64,000 bases of DNA from Shewanella sp. SNU WT4 (GCF_006494715.1 NZ_CP041151.1:806001-870000), one strand, 5' to 3'; shown: positions 48,236 through 57,205, numbered from the stretch's first letter. A program made the numbers and translations. The notes: generated from the sequence alone by a model not told the origin.

Positions 48236-48667
48236 TTAACGATCCTCTGATTGATGTTGCTGAGCTCGTCCTTGTTGACGAATAAAAAACAGTACTAAAC
48301 CAATAGCCATGACTAACAGCATGAGCGGCCCAAACCACAGCATCATAGTGCTGGCGCTTAATCCCGGCCGATAATGCATTTGCTCGCCATAGCGCTCGAC
48401 CATAAATTGGGTAATCTCTTGTTTGCTTTGTCCTTGTTGCAGCATTTGATATATATGGCCTTTAAGCTCATGGGCAATTTGCGACTCTGACTCATACAGG
48501 CTCTGATTGATTGTCTTGGGGCAGCGCAATTCTTTGGCAATCTCATTGGACTGACGGAACAATTGCGCGCTCGAGAGCCCTGATGGTACTGTGCTAGTGT
48601 CTGTGGCAGCAGCAGAGCCATTACAGGCCAGCAGCAAAGTTAATAGCATGGCGTATATAGGTTTCAT
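48236..48667 (-). CDS. CcmH/NrfF-family cytochrome c maturation protein with a degenerate CXXC
   Basis: 143 residues: signal peptide, helical CcmH domain, C-terminal membrane helix (LWFGPLMLLVMAIGLVLFFI). The family motif LRCPxC(Q) reads LRCPKTINQS here, so the second Cys is replaced by Thr (codon ACA); the downstream pattern QGQSKQEITQFMVERYGEQMHYRP is intact. Canonical CcmH uses both Cys to reduce the apocytochrome. It is translationally coupled to the CcmF-like gene (ATGA overlap). The change could be an adaptation to the CX15CH heme site of SirA. Confidence 0.88.
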   Translation of the reverse strand: MKPIYAMLLTLLLACNGSAAATDTSTVPSGLSSAQLFRQSNEIAKELRCPKTINQSLYESESQIAHELKGHIYQMLQQGQSKQEITQFMVERYGEQMHYRPGLSASTMMLWFGPLMLLVMAIGLVLFFIRQQGRAQQHQSEDR

Positions 48668-50613
48668 TGAGTGACCACCTCTGGGTAACTTGGCCGCTTA
48701 TTAGTGGCATGGCTTTTAGCAAGGCTTGGGGCTCTACCACGCCCAGCCACAACAATTAACCCACCCAACATCATGAGCAAGGCGCCAGCCCAAATCCACA
48801 TGGCCAAAGGTTTAATGGTGATTCTAATCAGGTATTCAGTGTCAGAGAGTTGTACGCCTTTAGACACATACAAGTCTTTAAACAAGCCGTGATTAATGCC
48901 CGCTTGTGACACTTCCATACCATTGGTTTTAAAGGTTTGGCGCTCGGGATAAATAAAGCCTAAAGATTGCTCTTGCTGGTCTAGCACTTCAATTTGCGCC
49001 TGAATACCTTCGTAGCTCGCGGTCTCTACCGGCACATTGGCGCGATACACGAAAATATAATCGCCAAGCGGTTTGCCTTGGCCTGGCGCCATGCGCAGCA
49101 GCGCTTCTTGCTCATAATTAGAAATACCGGTAGCGCCTATGATGCTAATCGCCACGCCAAAGTGGGCAATCAACATACCTATCTTGGCGGCGCTAACACG
49201 CTGATGTTTGACTAGGCAACAAAGATAAATGCTTAAGCTCAGCACTAACCACAAAGCGCTGGCGGCGCCAAACCAAAGCATTAGGTTGGCGCCCTGATTG
49301 CTGACGAGCATGATGGCTAATGCCACAAACCAGCAAGCCAGCAGTGCTAAGGTCAGCATTTTCTTGGAAAGGCTTGCCATCAAAGGTACCCACCCCATGA
49401 CGATGACGCATAAGAAGGTGAGCGGCACAAAGATGCTATTAAAGTAAGGTGCACCTACCGATAAAGTGCCAAGTTCAAGCAATTCATAGAGTAGGGGATA
49501 AAAGGTACCAAGCAGTACCGACAGCGCGGCCACCACCAAAATAGCGATAGCAATCATAATGCCAGTCATTTTGGAATATAAGGTGATGACGGATAGTTGC
49601 GATAACTGCTGCGCGCGCAGCGCAAACATCAGTAAGGCCGAGCCCACAAATACCAACAGCAATACTAGAATCGACATGCCGCGGGTGGGGTCGGAGGCAA
49701 AAGCATGCACAGATTGTACTATGCCAGAGCGCACTAAAAAGGTACCAAGTAAGCTTAATGAAAAGGCAGTTAAGCATAAGAATATGCTAGTTAATTTAAG
49801 CTCAGCGTGTTTACTGGTGAGCCAAATAGAGTGCACTAAAGCGGTGGCGACTAACCAAGGAATAAAAGAAGCGTTTTCCACCGGATCCCAAAACCACCAT
49901 CCGCCCCAACCAAGCTCGTTATACGCCCACCAAGAGCCAAAGGCATTGCCTCCGGTTAAAAATACCCAAGCCAGCAATACCCAAGGGCGTAAATAGCTCG
50001 CCTGCAGTTTTTCAAGTTTACCGCCCCATAGCGCTGCGAGGGCGCCAGCAAAACAGATGGCGAGGCCAACATAGCCTAAGAACAATAACGGCGGATGCAG
50101 AATTAAGCCTATGTCTTGCAAGATAGGGTTAAGGTTGCGACCTTCTATAGGGATGTGCGGTAAGTTGCGGGCAAATGGGTTAGAGGTAAATAGCAGGAAT
50201 AAGTTAAAACCTAAGATCATGGCGGCTAAAATGGCTTGCATCCGTACCATGAAATACTGGTCTTGATAGTTAGGGTTTAACATAATAATCGCGGCCCACA
50301 CACTAATGAGCGTGACCCATAGCAGCATTGAACCTTCATGGCTGCCCCATACCGCAGCCATTCGAAAATACCAAGCAAGCTCGGTATTTGAATGATTGGC
50401 GACATAACTAATCGAGAAGTCGTTTAATAAAAAACCTGCAGTTAAACAACCAATAGCGGCTAATAAACCTAGGGCTTGTAATAAGCTCAGTGGTTTAACA
50501 AAGCTTAATATATAGCTGTTGTTTTTATGTAATCCAATCACTGCAACCCAGCAAAGATTTAATGCCAGAGCACTACTAATAATGAGCAGTATATGTCCAA
50601 TTTCTGCAAGCAT
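48664..50613 (-). CDS. CcmF/NrfE-family heme lyase, dedicated to SirA
   Basis: 649-residue polytopic protein of the heme-handling family. The WWD motif is intact (GWGGWWFWDPVENASFIPWL), with candidate heme-binding His in GSHEGSMLLW, LILHPPLLFLGYVG, ALVHSIW and LIAHFGVA. It is the first gene of the operon divergent from sirA, with the CcmH-like and TlpA-like genes behind it. By analogy with NrfEFG, which attaches the CXXCK heme of NrfA, it should attach heme to the CX15CH site of SirA. Housekeeping ccm genes must be elsewhere. Confidence 0.92.
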   Translation of the reverse strand: MLAEIGHILLIISSALALNLCWVAVIGLHKNNSYILSFVKPLSLLQALGLLAAIGCLTAGFLLNDFSISYVANHSNTELAWYFRMAAVWGSHEGSMLLWVTLISVWAAIIMLNPNYQDQYFMVRMQAILAAMILGFNLFLLFTSNPFARNLPHIPIEGRNLNPILQDIGLILHPPLLFLGYVGLAICFAGALAALWGGKLEKLQASYLRPWVLLAWVFLTGGNAFGSWWAYNELGWGGWWFWDPVENASFIPWLVATALVHSIWLTSKHAELKLTSIFLCLTAFSLSLLGTFLVRSGIVQSVHAFASDPTRGMSILVLLLVFVGSALLMFALRAQQLSQLSVITLYSKMTGIMIAIAILVVAALSVLLGTFYPLLYELLELGTLSVGAPYFNSIFVPLTFLCVIVMGWVPLMASLSKKMLTLALLACWFVALAIMLVSNQGANLMLWFGAASALWLVLSLSIYLCCLVKHQRVSAAKIGMLIAHFGVAISIIGATGISNYEQEALLRMAPGQGKPLGDYIFVYRANVPVETASYEGIQAQIEVLDQQEQSLGFIYPERQTFKTNGMEVSQAGINHGLFKDLYVSKGVQLSDTEYLIRITIKPLAMWIWAGALLMMLGGLIVVAGRGRAPSLAKSHATNKRPSYPEVVTQ

Positions 50614-50771
50614 ACTTTGCCTTGTATATTTTTGAAGAGTTAATGCTGTAGCTCACAATTAATCATTAAATCGTGACGCTAATAATGTGGTGGTTATATA
50701 TTCAGCATGAAATAAGTCAAATGAATGGCAGCGCTAATATTAATAAAGCCACTGCATAATTTGCTTAATAG

Positions 50772-50811
50772 TTATCGTTATCTGAGATTATCTTAATTCA
50801 GGTAACGATAA
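50772..50811. repeat. 14-base inverted repeat upstream of sirA
   Basis: Arms TTATCGTTATCTGA and TCAGGTAACGATAA, one mismatch, 12-base AT-rich loop. It directly abuts the CRP-like site. Confidence 0.6.
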
Positions 50812-50827
50812 TGTGACCCTAGTCATT
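50812..50827. promoter_or_regulatory. CRP-like site upstream of sirA
   Basis: TGTGACCCTAGTCATT fits TGTGA-N6-TCACA with two mismatches in the right half. Shewanella anaerobic respiratory genes commonly depend on CRP, so the site is plausible although it is about 310 bp from sirA and 200 bp from the ccmF-like gene. Confidence 0.4.
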
Positions 50828-50877
50828 TAATAATCAGGCGGGCCTTAATGGCGTAATTATTTATAAAAACAGATAAG

Positions 50878-50924
50878 TTTTTTAGATGTTTTTAGATATG
50901 AAAACAACGGTTTTAGATGTGAAA
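50878..50924. promoter_or_regulatory. Three helically phased direct repeats upstream of sirA
   Basis: The core TTTAGAT occurs at 50881, 50891 and 50912, i.e. spaced 10 and 21 bp, all on the same face of the helix; two copies extend to TTTTAGATRTGAAA. OmpR-type winged-helix regulators typically bind such repeats, and one is encoded at the end of the sir cluster. Confidence 0.55.
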
Positions 50925-51137
50925 TACACAGAAAGTGTCTTTTGTAAGTGGTTGTTTTTATTTGTTAATATTGGTTTTTACAACTCTGCTAATATTGGTC
51001 GGTTCTTTTTGTGCTCCAGCTCCGATTTTTTTAATGGTTATCACTAGAGAATCCAACTTGCTCAAGTGTGTATGTGGTTCGGCGAACTGTCGGGTTCAGC
51101 CAATATAAAACTAAAAAAAGTAAGTTAGGAGTGAATG

Positions 51138-53180
51138 ATGAATCAATGGAAACGCAAGACCGCGCTAGGGGCGCTGTTTTGTTTTGGCGCGGCAGCGAGC
51201 ACTGCATCTTTTGCAGCACCTAAAGCTGGCGAACCAGGCTACGGCACTCATGATATGGGTAAAACTGCGCAATCAATTATTGCCAATCCCGATCTGACTG
51301 AAGAGTCTCGTGGCGTCAAAACATTACAAGACTATATTGTTCAGGAAAAAGAGTTATTTGATTTCTTATTCCAGAATCACCCAGTATTTAAATATGAAGA
51401 ACAAGGTCGTCTACTAGGTGTTTACAAAGTCTCTGACCGAGGTGGTGAATATCTAGAAGAAGGTAATAGTCAAAAGTATTCTGAGCACCATGGTCGCCCA
51501 ATGGCGATTCAATATCGTTTAGGTGAAAAATCTATTTTAGATTTCCCTAACAAGTTCGTGGGTCCAGAAAAGTGTGGTGAGTGTCACGGCGCTCAATATG
51601 AAAAGTGGAGACGCTCGCGTCACGCTAAAACGGTTCGTTTCCCAGGAGAACATCCTGAAGTTGGTAACGATATCGAAAAAACCATGTACAACACTAAAGA
51701 TACTTCCATACTGCCTGATGGTATTACCCCTGACGCGATTTACGCCACTATTGGTACCCCTCGTACCAAGTATGGTGTAATTGATAGCTGGCTGGTACGT
51801 GGTACCTACCATGTGCGTGATGGTCTGCTTAAAGATGGCACTGGTACTTTAGTGGCGGGTGCTAACCAGTTCTCTCGCGGCTGGGCTGAATGGCTGACCC
51901 CTGAAAAAGCTAAAGAAATTCAGAAAATTATTCCAACGTTCCCAACCACCTTGGAAGAAATTGGCCTGTCAGGTTCACATCAGTGGGGCATGAGCTCTTA
52001 CGGCGCTAAGTACGAGACTGATTTCTTGTTCCAACCAGCTTCTTCATACTGTGAAGTTTGTCATAGCTTCAAGTTCGACTTTAAGAACAAGGAAGAGTAT
52101 TTTGCCGCGCTAGGTAACCCAGAAGAATTGCGTAAGCACACAATTTCTAAAGGTATTACCTGTGAAGAGTGTCACGGCGCTGGCGGTCACTTAGACGGCG
52201 GTATTGGTGGCGGTATGCCTTCAAACTGTGAGCGTTGTCACCAGCGTTTCAACTTTATTGAAGAGTTGGCCGACACTGAGCAAGGCAAAGAAAAGCTGGA
52301 ATACGCTTTTGGCGTGAAGATGAAGTCATCTTGCCCATCATGTGGTACTGAAGGTTCGCAAATGTTCTCTTCTGCCCACTACGACAAGGGTATGCGTTGC
52401 GCTACCTGTCATGACCCACACGAAGTGACCGGTAACGATTGGCAGTCTAACTTCACTAAGCCTGCAATGAAGAAAGACTGTACCGATTGTCACGCCGCAC
52501 AGAAGACTGTTGCTGCTAACAGCAAGACACACACTAACCAAACCTGTCAGTCATGTCACATGCCTAACACGGGTTCTTGTGAAAACTTCACGGGTATGCA
52601 GTTCCCTGATATGGCCGGTTTCGATTCAGTTCGTCGTAGCCACGTTTGGAACATCAAGGTTGATCCAACCCTGAAGATGCTTAACCCACCTGAAGGTCAG
52701 CCACGTGATGCAGCCGTTAAAGGTTGGACTGTGGCTAAAGATGAAAACGGTCATCACTACTTAGATTTGATGTGGTCTTGTGCTCGTACCTCACCATCAG
52801 ATATCGATGTTGTTGAAAACAAAGGTTGTCATAGCCCATTCCAGTCTGAATTGGAAAAAGGTATGCACTTTGAAGATCAGATTGAAATCTATGGTGAAGT
52901 TCAGAAGTGGCAGAAGCCTATCAAGGAAACTTACGCTCAAGTGGTCGCAGCTATCGAGCGCATCGACCAAATGATGGAAGTGACCAAGCTGACCAATACT
53001 CAGAAGTCTGAAGTTTATATGCTGAGTGAAAAGGCTCAAGCAGCAGTTGACCTGATTAAGGCCGACGGTTCTTGGGGTGTTCATGGTCCACGCTACACCC
53101 AGAAACGTCTGGATGCGGCTATGGCTTATGTAACTCAAGCGCAAGCTATCATCGACGGTACTTTTGCAGTCAAGATGTAA
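51138..53180 (+). CDS. sirA: SirA (MccA), octaheme dissimilatory sulfite reductase
   Basis: Periplasmic octaheme cytochrome c reducing sulfite to sulfide. The 680-residue precursor has a Sec signal ending SFA-AP. Seven CXXCH motifs are visible (CGECH, CEVCH, CEECH, CERCH, CATCH, CTDCH, CQSCH); the eighth heme site is Cys, 15 residues, then Cys-His (52779-52832), the CX15CH motif diagnostic of SirA/MccA. Extra cysteines (CPSCG near residue 400 and one near 481) are candidates for the copper ligands known in MccA. Two ATGs are adjacent; the second has AGGAG six bases upstream. The C-terminus is a helical tail. First gene of the plus-strand operon. Confidence 0.95.
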   Translation: MNQWKRKTALGALFCFGAAASTASFAAPKAGEPGYGTHDMGKTAQSIIANPDLTEESRGVKTLQDYIVQEKELFDFLFQNHPVFKYEEQGRLLGVYKVSDRGGEYLEEGNSQKYSEHHGRPMAIQYRLGEKSILDFPNKFVGPEKCGECHGAQYEKWRRSRHAKTVRFPGEHPEVGNDIEKTMYNTKDTSILPDGITPDAIYATIGTPRTKYGVIDSWLVRGTYHVRDGLLKDGTGTLVAGANQFSRGWAEWLTPEKAKEIQKIIPTFPTTLEEIGLSGSHQWGMSSYGAKYETDFLFQPASSYCEVCHSFKFDFKNKEEYFAALGNPEELRKHTISKGITCEECHGAGGHLDGGIGGGMPSNCERCHQRFNFIEELADTEQGKEKLEYAFGVKMKSSCPSCGTEGSQMFSSAHYDKGMRCATCHDPHEVTGNDWQSNFTKPAMKKDCTDCHAAQKTVAANSKTHTNQTCQSCHMPNTGSCENFTGMQFPDMAGFDSVRRSHVWNIKVDPTLKMLNPPEGQPRDAAVKGWTVAKDENGHHYLDLMWSCARTSPSDIDVVENKGCHSPFQSELEKGMHFEDQIEIYGEVQKWQKPIKETYAQVVAAIERIDQMMEVTKLTNTQKSEVYMLSEKAQAAVDLIKADGSWGVHGPRYTQKRLDAAMAYVTQAQAIIDGTFAVKM

Positions 53181-53193
53181 TTGTGGCTCAGTC

Positions 53194-53254
53194 CTTGGGG
53201 TCGCCCCAAGGTCTTGAGTGAATGCAGCCCCGGCAGGGTCAATGCTCTGCCGGG
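53194..53254 (+). repeat. Two hairpins between sirA and the rhodanese gene
   Basis: First hairpin: eight-base stem CCTTGGGG / CCCCAAGG with a TCG loop (53193-53211). Second: eight-base stem CCCGGCAG / CTGCCGGG (53229-53254) with a ten-base loop. Neither has a T-run; they may protect the sirA mRNA or lower expression of downstream genes. Confidence 0.7.
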
Positions 53255-53271
53255 ACTTATGGGAAAGCACT

Positions 53272-53697
53272 ATGAATAAGTTAGTACAACAGTGGTTAAT
53301 TGGTTTGGTGTTATTGATGAGCGGCCAATGTTTTGCTGGAGGCGGTGAAGATATGACAGCCGTCATTCATTACGATTTGAATCCTAAGTACGTGGGATTA
53401 CTGGAAGCTGAGTTACTGCATAAAAAAGGTGATGTTTATTTTTTCGACGTAAATACGCTTGAGATCTGGGCTGAGGGCTTTATTCCAGGAGCGGTTTTTT
53501 TCAATGTTAGAAATTGGAGAGAGTTACTTCCAAAGAATAAAGACGCTGAAATGGTGTTTTATTGTGCCAATCGCTTGTGTACTGCCAGTGTCATGGCCGC
53601 CCGCGAAGTGATGAAGCTGGGCTACACCCAAGTAATGCAAATGCCTGAAGGCATATATGGCTGGCGCATGTCAGGCCGAACGCACGAAACCCCTTAA
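53272..53697 (+). CDS. Periplasmic rhodanese-domain protein of the sir operon
   Basis: 141 residues: signal peptide (LVQQWLIGLVLLMSGQCFA) and one rhodanese domain with FFDVNTLEIWAEGFIPGAVFFNV and active loop YCANRLCTASVMAAREVMKLGY, containing two Cys (first at the catalytic position). It could carry sulfane sulfur or deliver sulfur or copper to the SirA site; the family knowledge does not decide this. GGGAAA precedes the ATG at 53272; a longer frame was rejected. Confidence 0.85.
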   Translation: MNKLVQQWLIGLVLLMSGQCFAGGGEDMTAVIHYDLNPKYVGLLEAELLHKKGDVYFFDVNTLEIWAEGFIPGAVFFNVRNWRELLPKNKDAEMVFYCANRLCTASVMAAREVMKLGYTQVMQMPEGIYGWRMSGRTHETP

Positions 53698-53770
53698 ACG
53701 ACAATTTATCCCGCCAGCGCTTAATTTTCCTGCTGGCTCATTAATATAAGAACTGAGTTGAGAGCGAATC

Positions 53771-54538
53771 ATGACAATTTTTAAAAAAACCATATTGGCC
53801 GCAAGCGCCGCAATGATGTTGGCTGGCAGTGCATTGGCAGCCGAGCTTAGCACAGCAACAGAGAAGCAGTCTTACGCCCTTGGCGCGTCTGTGGGTCACT
53901 ACATTTCTAACCAAGTGTATAACCAGACTGAGCTCGGTGTTGACGTTAACATGGACTTACTGGTGGAAGGCTTTGTGGCAGCGCTGAAGAACACTTCAGT
54001 GCTGAGTGAAGAGCAAGTTGTTGATTTATTGAATGAAAGATTGGTAGTTCTCAACGAGAAGCGTGACGCTGTCGTTGCTAAAACCATTCAGGCCAATAAG
54101 GAAGCGGGTGAAGCTTACCTGATTGATAACAAGCTCAAAGATGGCGTGGTCGTGACTGAATCAGGCTTGCAGTATCAAGTGATGACCATGGGCAATGGTG
54201 TTAAGCCAAAGGCTGAAGATGTCGTTACTGTGAACTTTGTTGGCAAATTGCTTGATGGCACTGAGTTTGAATCTACCTACACCCAAAATGCGCCAGCGCG
54301 TATGGCAGTAATGACGTTAATCCCAGGTTGGGCTGAAGGTCTGCAATTAATGCCAGAAGGCTCAACCTTCCGCTTTACCTTACCTGCGGCATTAGCCTAT
54401 GGCGCTGAAGGCGCAGGTGCTATTCCACCTGAGTCGGTACTGATTTTTGATATTGAATTAGCCAAGGTTGAAGCACAGAAAGATAAAGTGCCAACGATGG
54501 GCAGCATGGGTGGTATGGGCGGAATGTCTGGCCACTAA
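53771..54538 (+). CDS. FKBP-type peptidyl-prolyl isomerase, periplasmic, Met-rich tail
   Basis: 255 residues with a Sec signal (AGSALA-AE). A Mip/FkpA-like N-terminal dimerisation domain (EKQSYALGASVGHYI, EEQVVDLLNERL) is followed by the FKBP domain (SGLQYQVMTMGNG, VTVNFVGKLLDGTEFEST, IPGWAEGLQLMPEGSTFRF, LAYGAEGAGAIPPESVLIFDIEL). The C-terminus is MGSMGGMGGMSGH, four Met and a His, unlike ordinary FkpA. A PPIase gene is a standing member of mcc/sir clusters and probably assists SirA folding; the Met-rich end might bind Cu(I). Confidence 0.9.
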   Translation: MTIFKKTILAASAAMMLAGSALAAELSTATEKQSYALGASVGHYISNQVYNQTELGVDVNMDLLVEGFVAALKNTSVLSEEQVVDLLNERLVVLNEKRDAVVAKTIQANKEAGEAYLIDNKLKDGVVVTESGLQYQVMTMGNGVKPKAEDVVTVNFVGKLLDGTEFESTYTQNAPARMAVMTLIPGWAEGLQLMPEGSTFRFTLPAALAYGAEGAGAIPPESVLIFDIELAKVEAQKDKVPTMGSMGGMGGMSGH

Positions 54539-54582
54539 GCCCAAATAACTGAACAACAGGTTAGAGATAGACGGAGTAAGTC

Positions 54583-55296
54583 ATGGATAGTTTGACATTG
54601 GTGATAGCAATGGTACTGAGTGGGTTTGTCGCCATGTTTTGGTGGCAACATGCCCGCTATGTACGCCAATGTCCGAGTGAAACGCAGATCGCCGACACGA
54701 CCAGCGCGCCACTTGCTGCCATGACTCATAAAGTACCGTCTATCGCTATTCCTGCGCTGATGACCCTAACTCTGCTTATCAGCAGTGTAGGGGTCTATAG
54801 CATCACTGGTCGCTACAGCGACTGGAACAGCGGCAAACTCGACGAGAATATCGACTACTTAGTGGCAGCCGATATTACTAAGGGACGTTTAGCCGTAGGT
54901 AAGAGCCCTGAAAATGAAATTGCATTATTAAACTTGGCCCAATCTTATGCCGCTGGTGGTATGTACCAAGATGCCGTCACTACCTTAGATCAGTTGCTAG
55001 CCCTAAGAGGGGAAGATGCTGAGCTCTTAGGCATGAAGGCCACGGCTATGTATTACCGTGACCAAAGGGACATTTCGCTGGCTACCAACTTGGTGATAGC
55101 GCGGGCATTAGCTTTACACCGTGAGGAGCTACAAACACGGTTATTGCTAGCCACCGATGCTTATCTTAATGGTCGCTATCAAGATGCCATCGATCATTGG
55201 CATATCTTGCTAGACAACCAGAGCCAAGGATTTAATCGGGCCTCGATTAATAATGCGATTTTAAAAGCGCAGAGCAAACTGAACTCGCAGAACTGA
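54583..55296 (+). CDS. CcmI/NrfG-like TPR protein
   Basis: 237 residues with two predicted membrane helices (residues about 3-20 and 57-75) and a periplasmic TPR region (NLAQSYAAGGMYQDAVTTLDQLLALRG, ALALHREELQTRLLLATDAYLNGRYQDAIDHWHILLD). This layout and the last repeat match the C-terminal half of CcmI and NrfG, the apocytochrome-binding chaperone of heme lyase. It supplies the piece missing from the divergent ccmF-ccmH-tlpA operon. GGAG precedes the ATG. Confidence 0.85.
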   Translation: MDSLTLVIAMVLSGFVAMFWWQHARYVRQCPSETQIADTTSAPLAAMTHKVPSIAIPALMTLTLLISSVGVYSITGRYSDWNSGKLDENIDYLVAADITKGRLAVGKSPENEIALLNLAQSYAAGGMYQDAVTTLDQLLALRGEDAELLGMKATAMYYRDQRDISLATNLVIARALALHREELQTRLLLATDAYLNGRYQDAIDHWHILLDNQSQGFNRASINNAILKAQSKLNSQN

Positions 55297-55364
55297 CACC
55301 GACACTGAGCTGAACGACTTAATGAATTATGAGGTCGGCACTAAGCCGACAGATGGAGGATGTT

Positions 55365-56072
55365 GTGAGTGAAAATCTAGATAGACGGAGGTTCCTGAAA
55401 GGTGTCGGAGCTTGCTCTGTACTGATGGCACCATTAGGTTGCTCTTCAGTCAAAGAGGAAAGCGCTGGTACCTACACACCTCGCTACGTCATGGTGTTCG
55501 ATCAGAACAAGTGTGTCGGTTGTGGGGACTGTAAAACTGCGTGTAACCAAGCCAATGAACTGCCTGAAGGCGTTTCTAAGGTGATGATTGAGCAGCAAAG
55601 CGGTCGAGTTGACGGTCAAGCCTGTCCACATTGCGGCAAGATGGAATGTGGCTGCGAGCGTAAGTTCGTGCGCGTTTCTTGTCAGCAGTGTAAGAACGCG
55701 CCTTGCGTTACTGTGTGCCCAACAGGCGCGGCGCACCGCGATCCTAAAACTGGCATAGTAACCATGGACGATAGCAAGTGTGCAGGTTGTAAATACTGCA
55801 TTGGCGCTTGTCCTTATAACGCTCGTCTTATTAATAAAAACACTGATGTTGCGGATAACTGCGACTTCTGTTTAGACAATAAGCTGGCTAAAGGTGAATT
55901 GCCTGCGTGCGTACAAAGCTGTCGTTATGATGCGCTGATTTTTGGTGATGCCAATGACCCGACATCGTATGTCAGTCGCTTGCTAGCCGTGAAGGACTCA
56001 GTGCGTATTAAGGCGCATATGGGGACTGAACCTAGCTTACGTTATATTCCAATTGTGAAAGTGGGAGTCTAA
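55365..56072 (+). CDS. sirC: SirC, NrfC-like 4Fe-4S ferredoxin with Tat signal
   Basis: Iron-sulfur protein carrying electrons from SirD to SirA. The GTG start at 55365 has GGAGG five bases upstream and gives MSENLDRRRFLKGVGACSVLM, a twin-arginine signal, so the folded protein is exported. 235 residues with four ferredoxin-type Cys clusters (CVGCGDCKTAC, CQQCKNAPCVTVC, CAGCKYCIGAC, and CDFC...C) and an extra CPHC...CGC group. It lies 68 bp after the TPR gene and 1 bp before sirD. Confidence 0.92.
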   Translation: MSENLDRRRFLKGVGACSVLMAPLGCSSVKEESAGTYTPRYVMVFDQNKCVGCGDCKTACNQANELPEGVSKVMIEQQSGRVDGQACPHCGKMECGCERKFVRVSCQQCKNAPCVTVCPTGAAHRDPKTGIVTMDDSKCAGCKYCIGACPYNARLINKNTDVADNCDFCLDNKLAKGELPACVQSCRYDALIFGDANDPTSYVSRLLAVKDSVRIKAHMGTEPSLRYIPIVKVGV

Positions 56073-56073
56073 C

Positions 56074-57021
56074 ATGGACGGTACTATTGAGTTTACCATG
56101 GGGCTGTCGGAAGGGGTTGCTTGGCCGTGGCCGATTGCTGTGTACCTGTTTTTTGCAGGTATCTCAGGCGGCGCGTTAACCATAGCGTTAGCCATGCGCT
56201 TTTTCCTCGGACAAACTGAAAATACGCCATTTTTAAAAGCAGCGGCGCTGGTGTCATTCGTGACCATCAGCTTAGGTATGGTTTGTCTGGTATTAGACTT
56301 AACTAACCCGCTATTTTTCTGGCGAATTCTGGTGTTCTATAACCTGAATTCAGTGATGTCTATCGGGGTTATTGCTCTGACGTTCTATATTCCTTTAGTG
56401 GCCATCATTACCTTGTTGGCACTGGAAGAAGAAGTTCGTGAGATCAAGGCATTAAACTTCTTACTGCCTGTGATTGCTGCAGTTAAAGGTTTCCGCCGCC
56501 CAATGGAAATTGCGGTACTGGTATTAGCTTTGTCTGTGTGTGCTTATACCGGCTTCTTAATTTCTGCCCTGATCCGCTTCCCGCTGATTAATACTTCTGT
56601 GCTGCCAGCCTTGTTTGTGGCATCAGGATTATCAGCAGGCGCGGCTTCAGCCAAGATGTTAGCCGTGTATATGTTCAAAGAGCCGTTACACAGCAAAGAC
56701 ATGCATGTGCTGCACAGCGCTGAATGGCCAATCATGTTTGCCGAAGCCCTGTTTATTTTCATGATTGCTATGGCACTGTTCAGCGGTAACGCTGGCGCTC
56801 AGTCTGCCTTTGCAGCATTCCATGAAGGGACTTGGTCAAGCGTGTTCTGGATTGGTGTCGTGGGTGTTGGCTTTATGGGCCCGTTACTGCTCAACTTTGC
56901 CACTGGCAAGAAGTTCAGTCACTCTGCCTCTGCATTTTATTTGTCTGGAGTGTGCGCCGTGACAGGTATGATGTGTCTGCGTTTGTTTATCCTATACGCA
57001 GGTCAATTACACGCCATTTAA
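56074..57021 (+). CDS. sirD: SirD, NrfD/PsrC-like quinol dehydrogenase membrane subunit
   Basis: 315 residues with eight or nine predicted membrane helices. The N-terminus WPWPIAVYLFFAGISGGALTIAL is the NrfD/PsrC quinol-site region, and VFYNLNSVMSIGVIALTFY and LHSAEWPIMFAEALFIF follow. It would oxidise menaquinol and pass electrons to SirC. Its start is set by GGGAG inside the end of sirC. Confidence 0.92.
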   Translation: MDGTIEFTMGLSEGVAWPWPIAVYLFFAGISGGALTIALAMRFFLGQTENTPFLKAAALVSFVTISLGMVCLVLDLTNPLFFWRILVFYNLNSVMSIGVIALTFYIPLVAIITLLALEEEVREIKALNFLLPVIAAVKGFRRPMEIAVLVLALSVCAYTGFLISALIRFPLINTSVLPALFVASGLSAGAASAKMLAVYMFKEPLHSKDMHVLHSAEWPIMFAEALFIFMIAMALFSGNAGAQSAFAAFHEGTWSSVFWIGVVGVGFMGPLLLNFATGKKFSHSASAFYLSGVCAVTGMMCLRLFILYAGQLHAI

Positions 57022-57205
57022 GCGTGAGTTTACACAGTGATTAAGCTAGGTCTCATCACTAGATGGGTCATAGGTTGGTCACTGTGTCTATCGTCTTACC
57101 CGTAAGCTGCATTATGGTTGCGTTTCTTGGTGTATCCCTTGATAGGTTTAGGCACTTAACATCACGCCGCTTGCGTAACTAGCCTCAGCAATGAGATTTT
57201 ACCTA

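Larger units (their letters stand above)
50614..51137. promoter_or_regulatory. Divergent control region between the heme lyase operon and sirA (524 bp)
   Basis: No gene. It contains a 14-base inverted repeat (50772-50811), a CRP-like site (50812-50827) and three helically phased TTTAGAT repeats (50878-50924). Two further copies of TAATATTGG lie near 50967 and 50989. Promoter elements could not be placed with confidence. Confidence 0.6.

Noticed and set aside
50614..51137. FNR-type box for sirA
   Set aside because: No TTGAT-N4-ATCAA was found in the region; only a CRP-like site is supported.
52332..52346. CPSCG in SirA as a ninth heme site
   Set aside because: It lacks the His after the second Cys; the cysteines fit better as structural or copper ligands, and the eighth heme is accounted for by CX15CH.
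57032..57087. Inverted repeat ACACAGTGA/TCACTGTGT between sirD and the NosL gene as a terminator
   Set aside because: The 38-base loop and the lack of a T-run make termination unlikely; the Nos-type genes are probably still in the operon.
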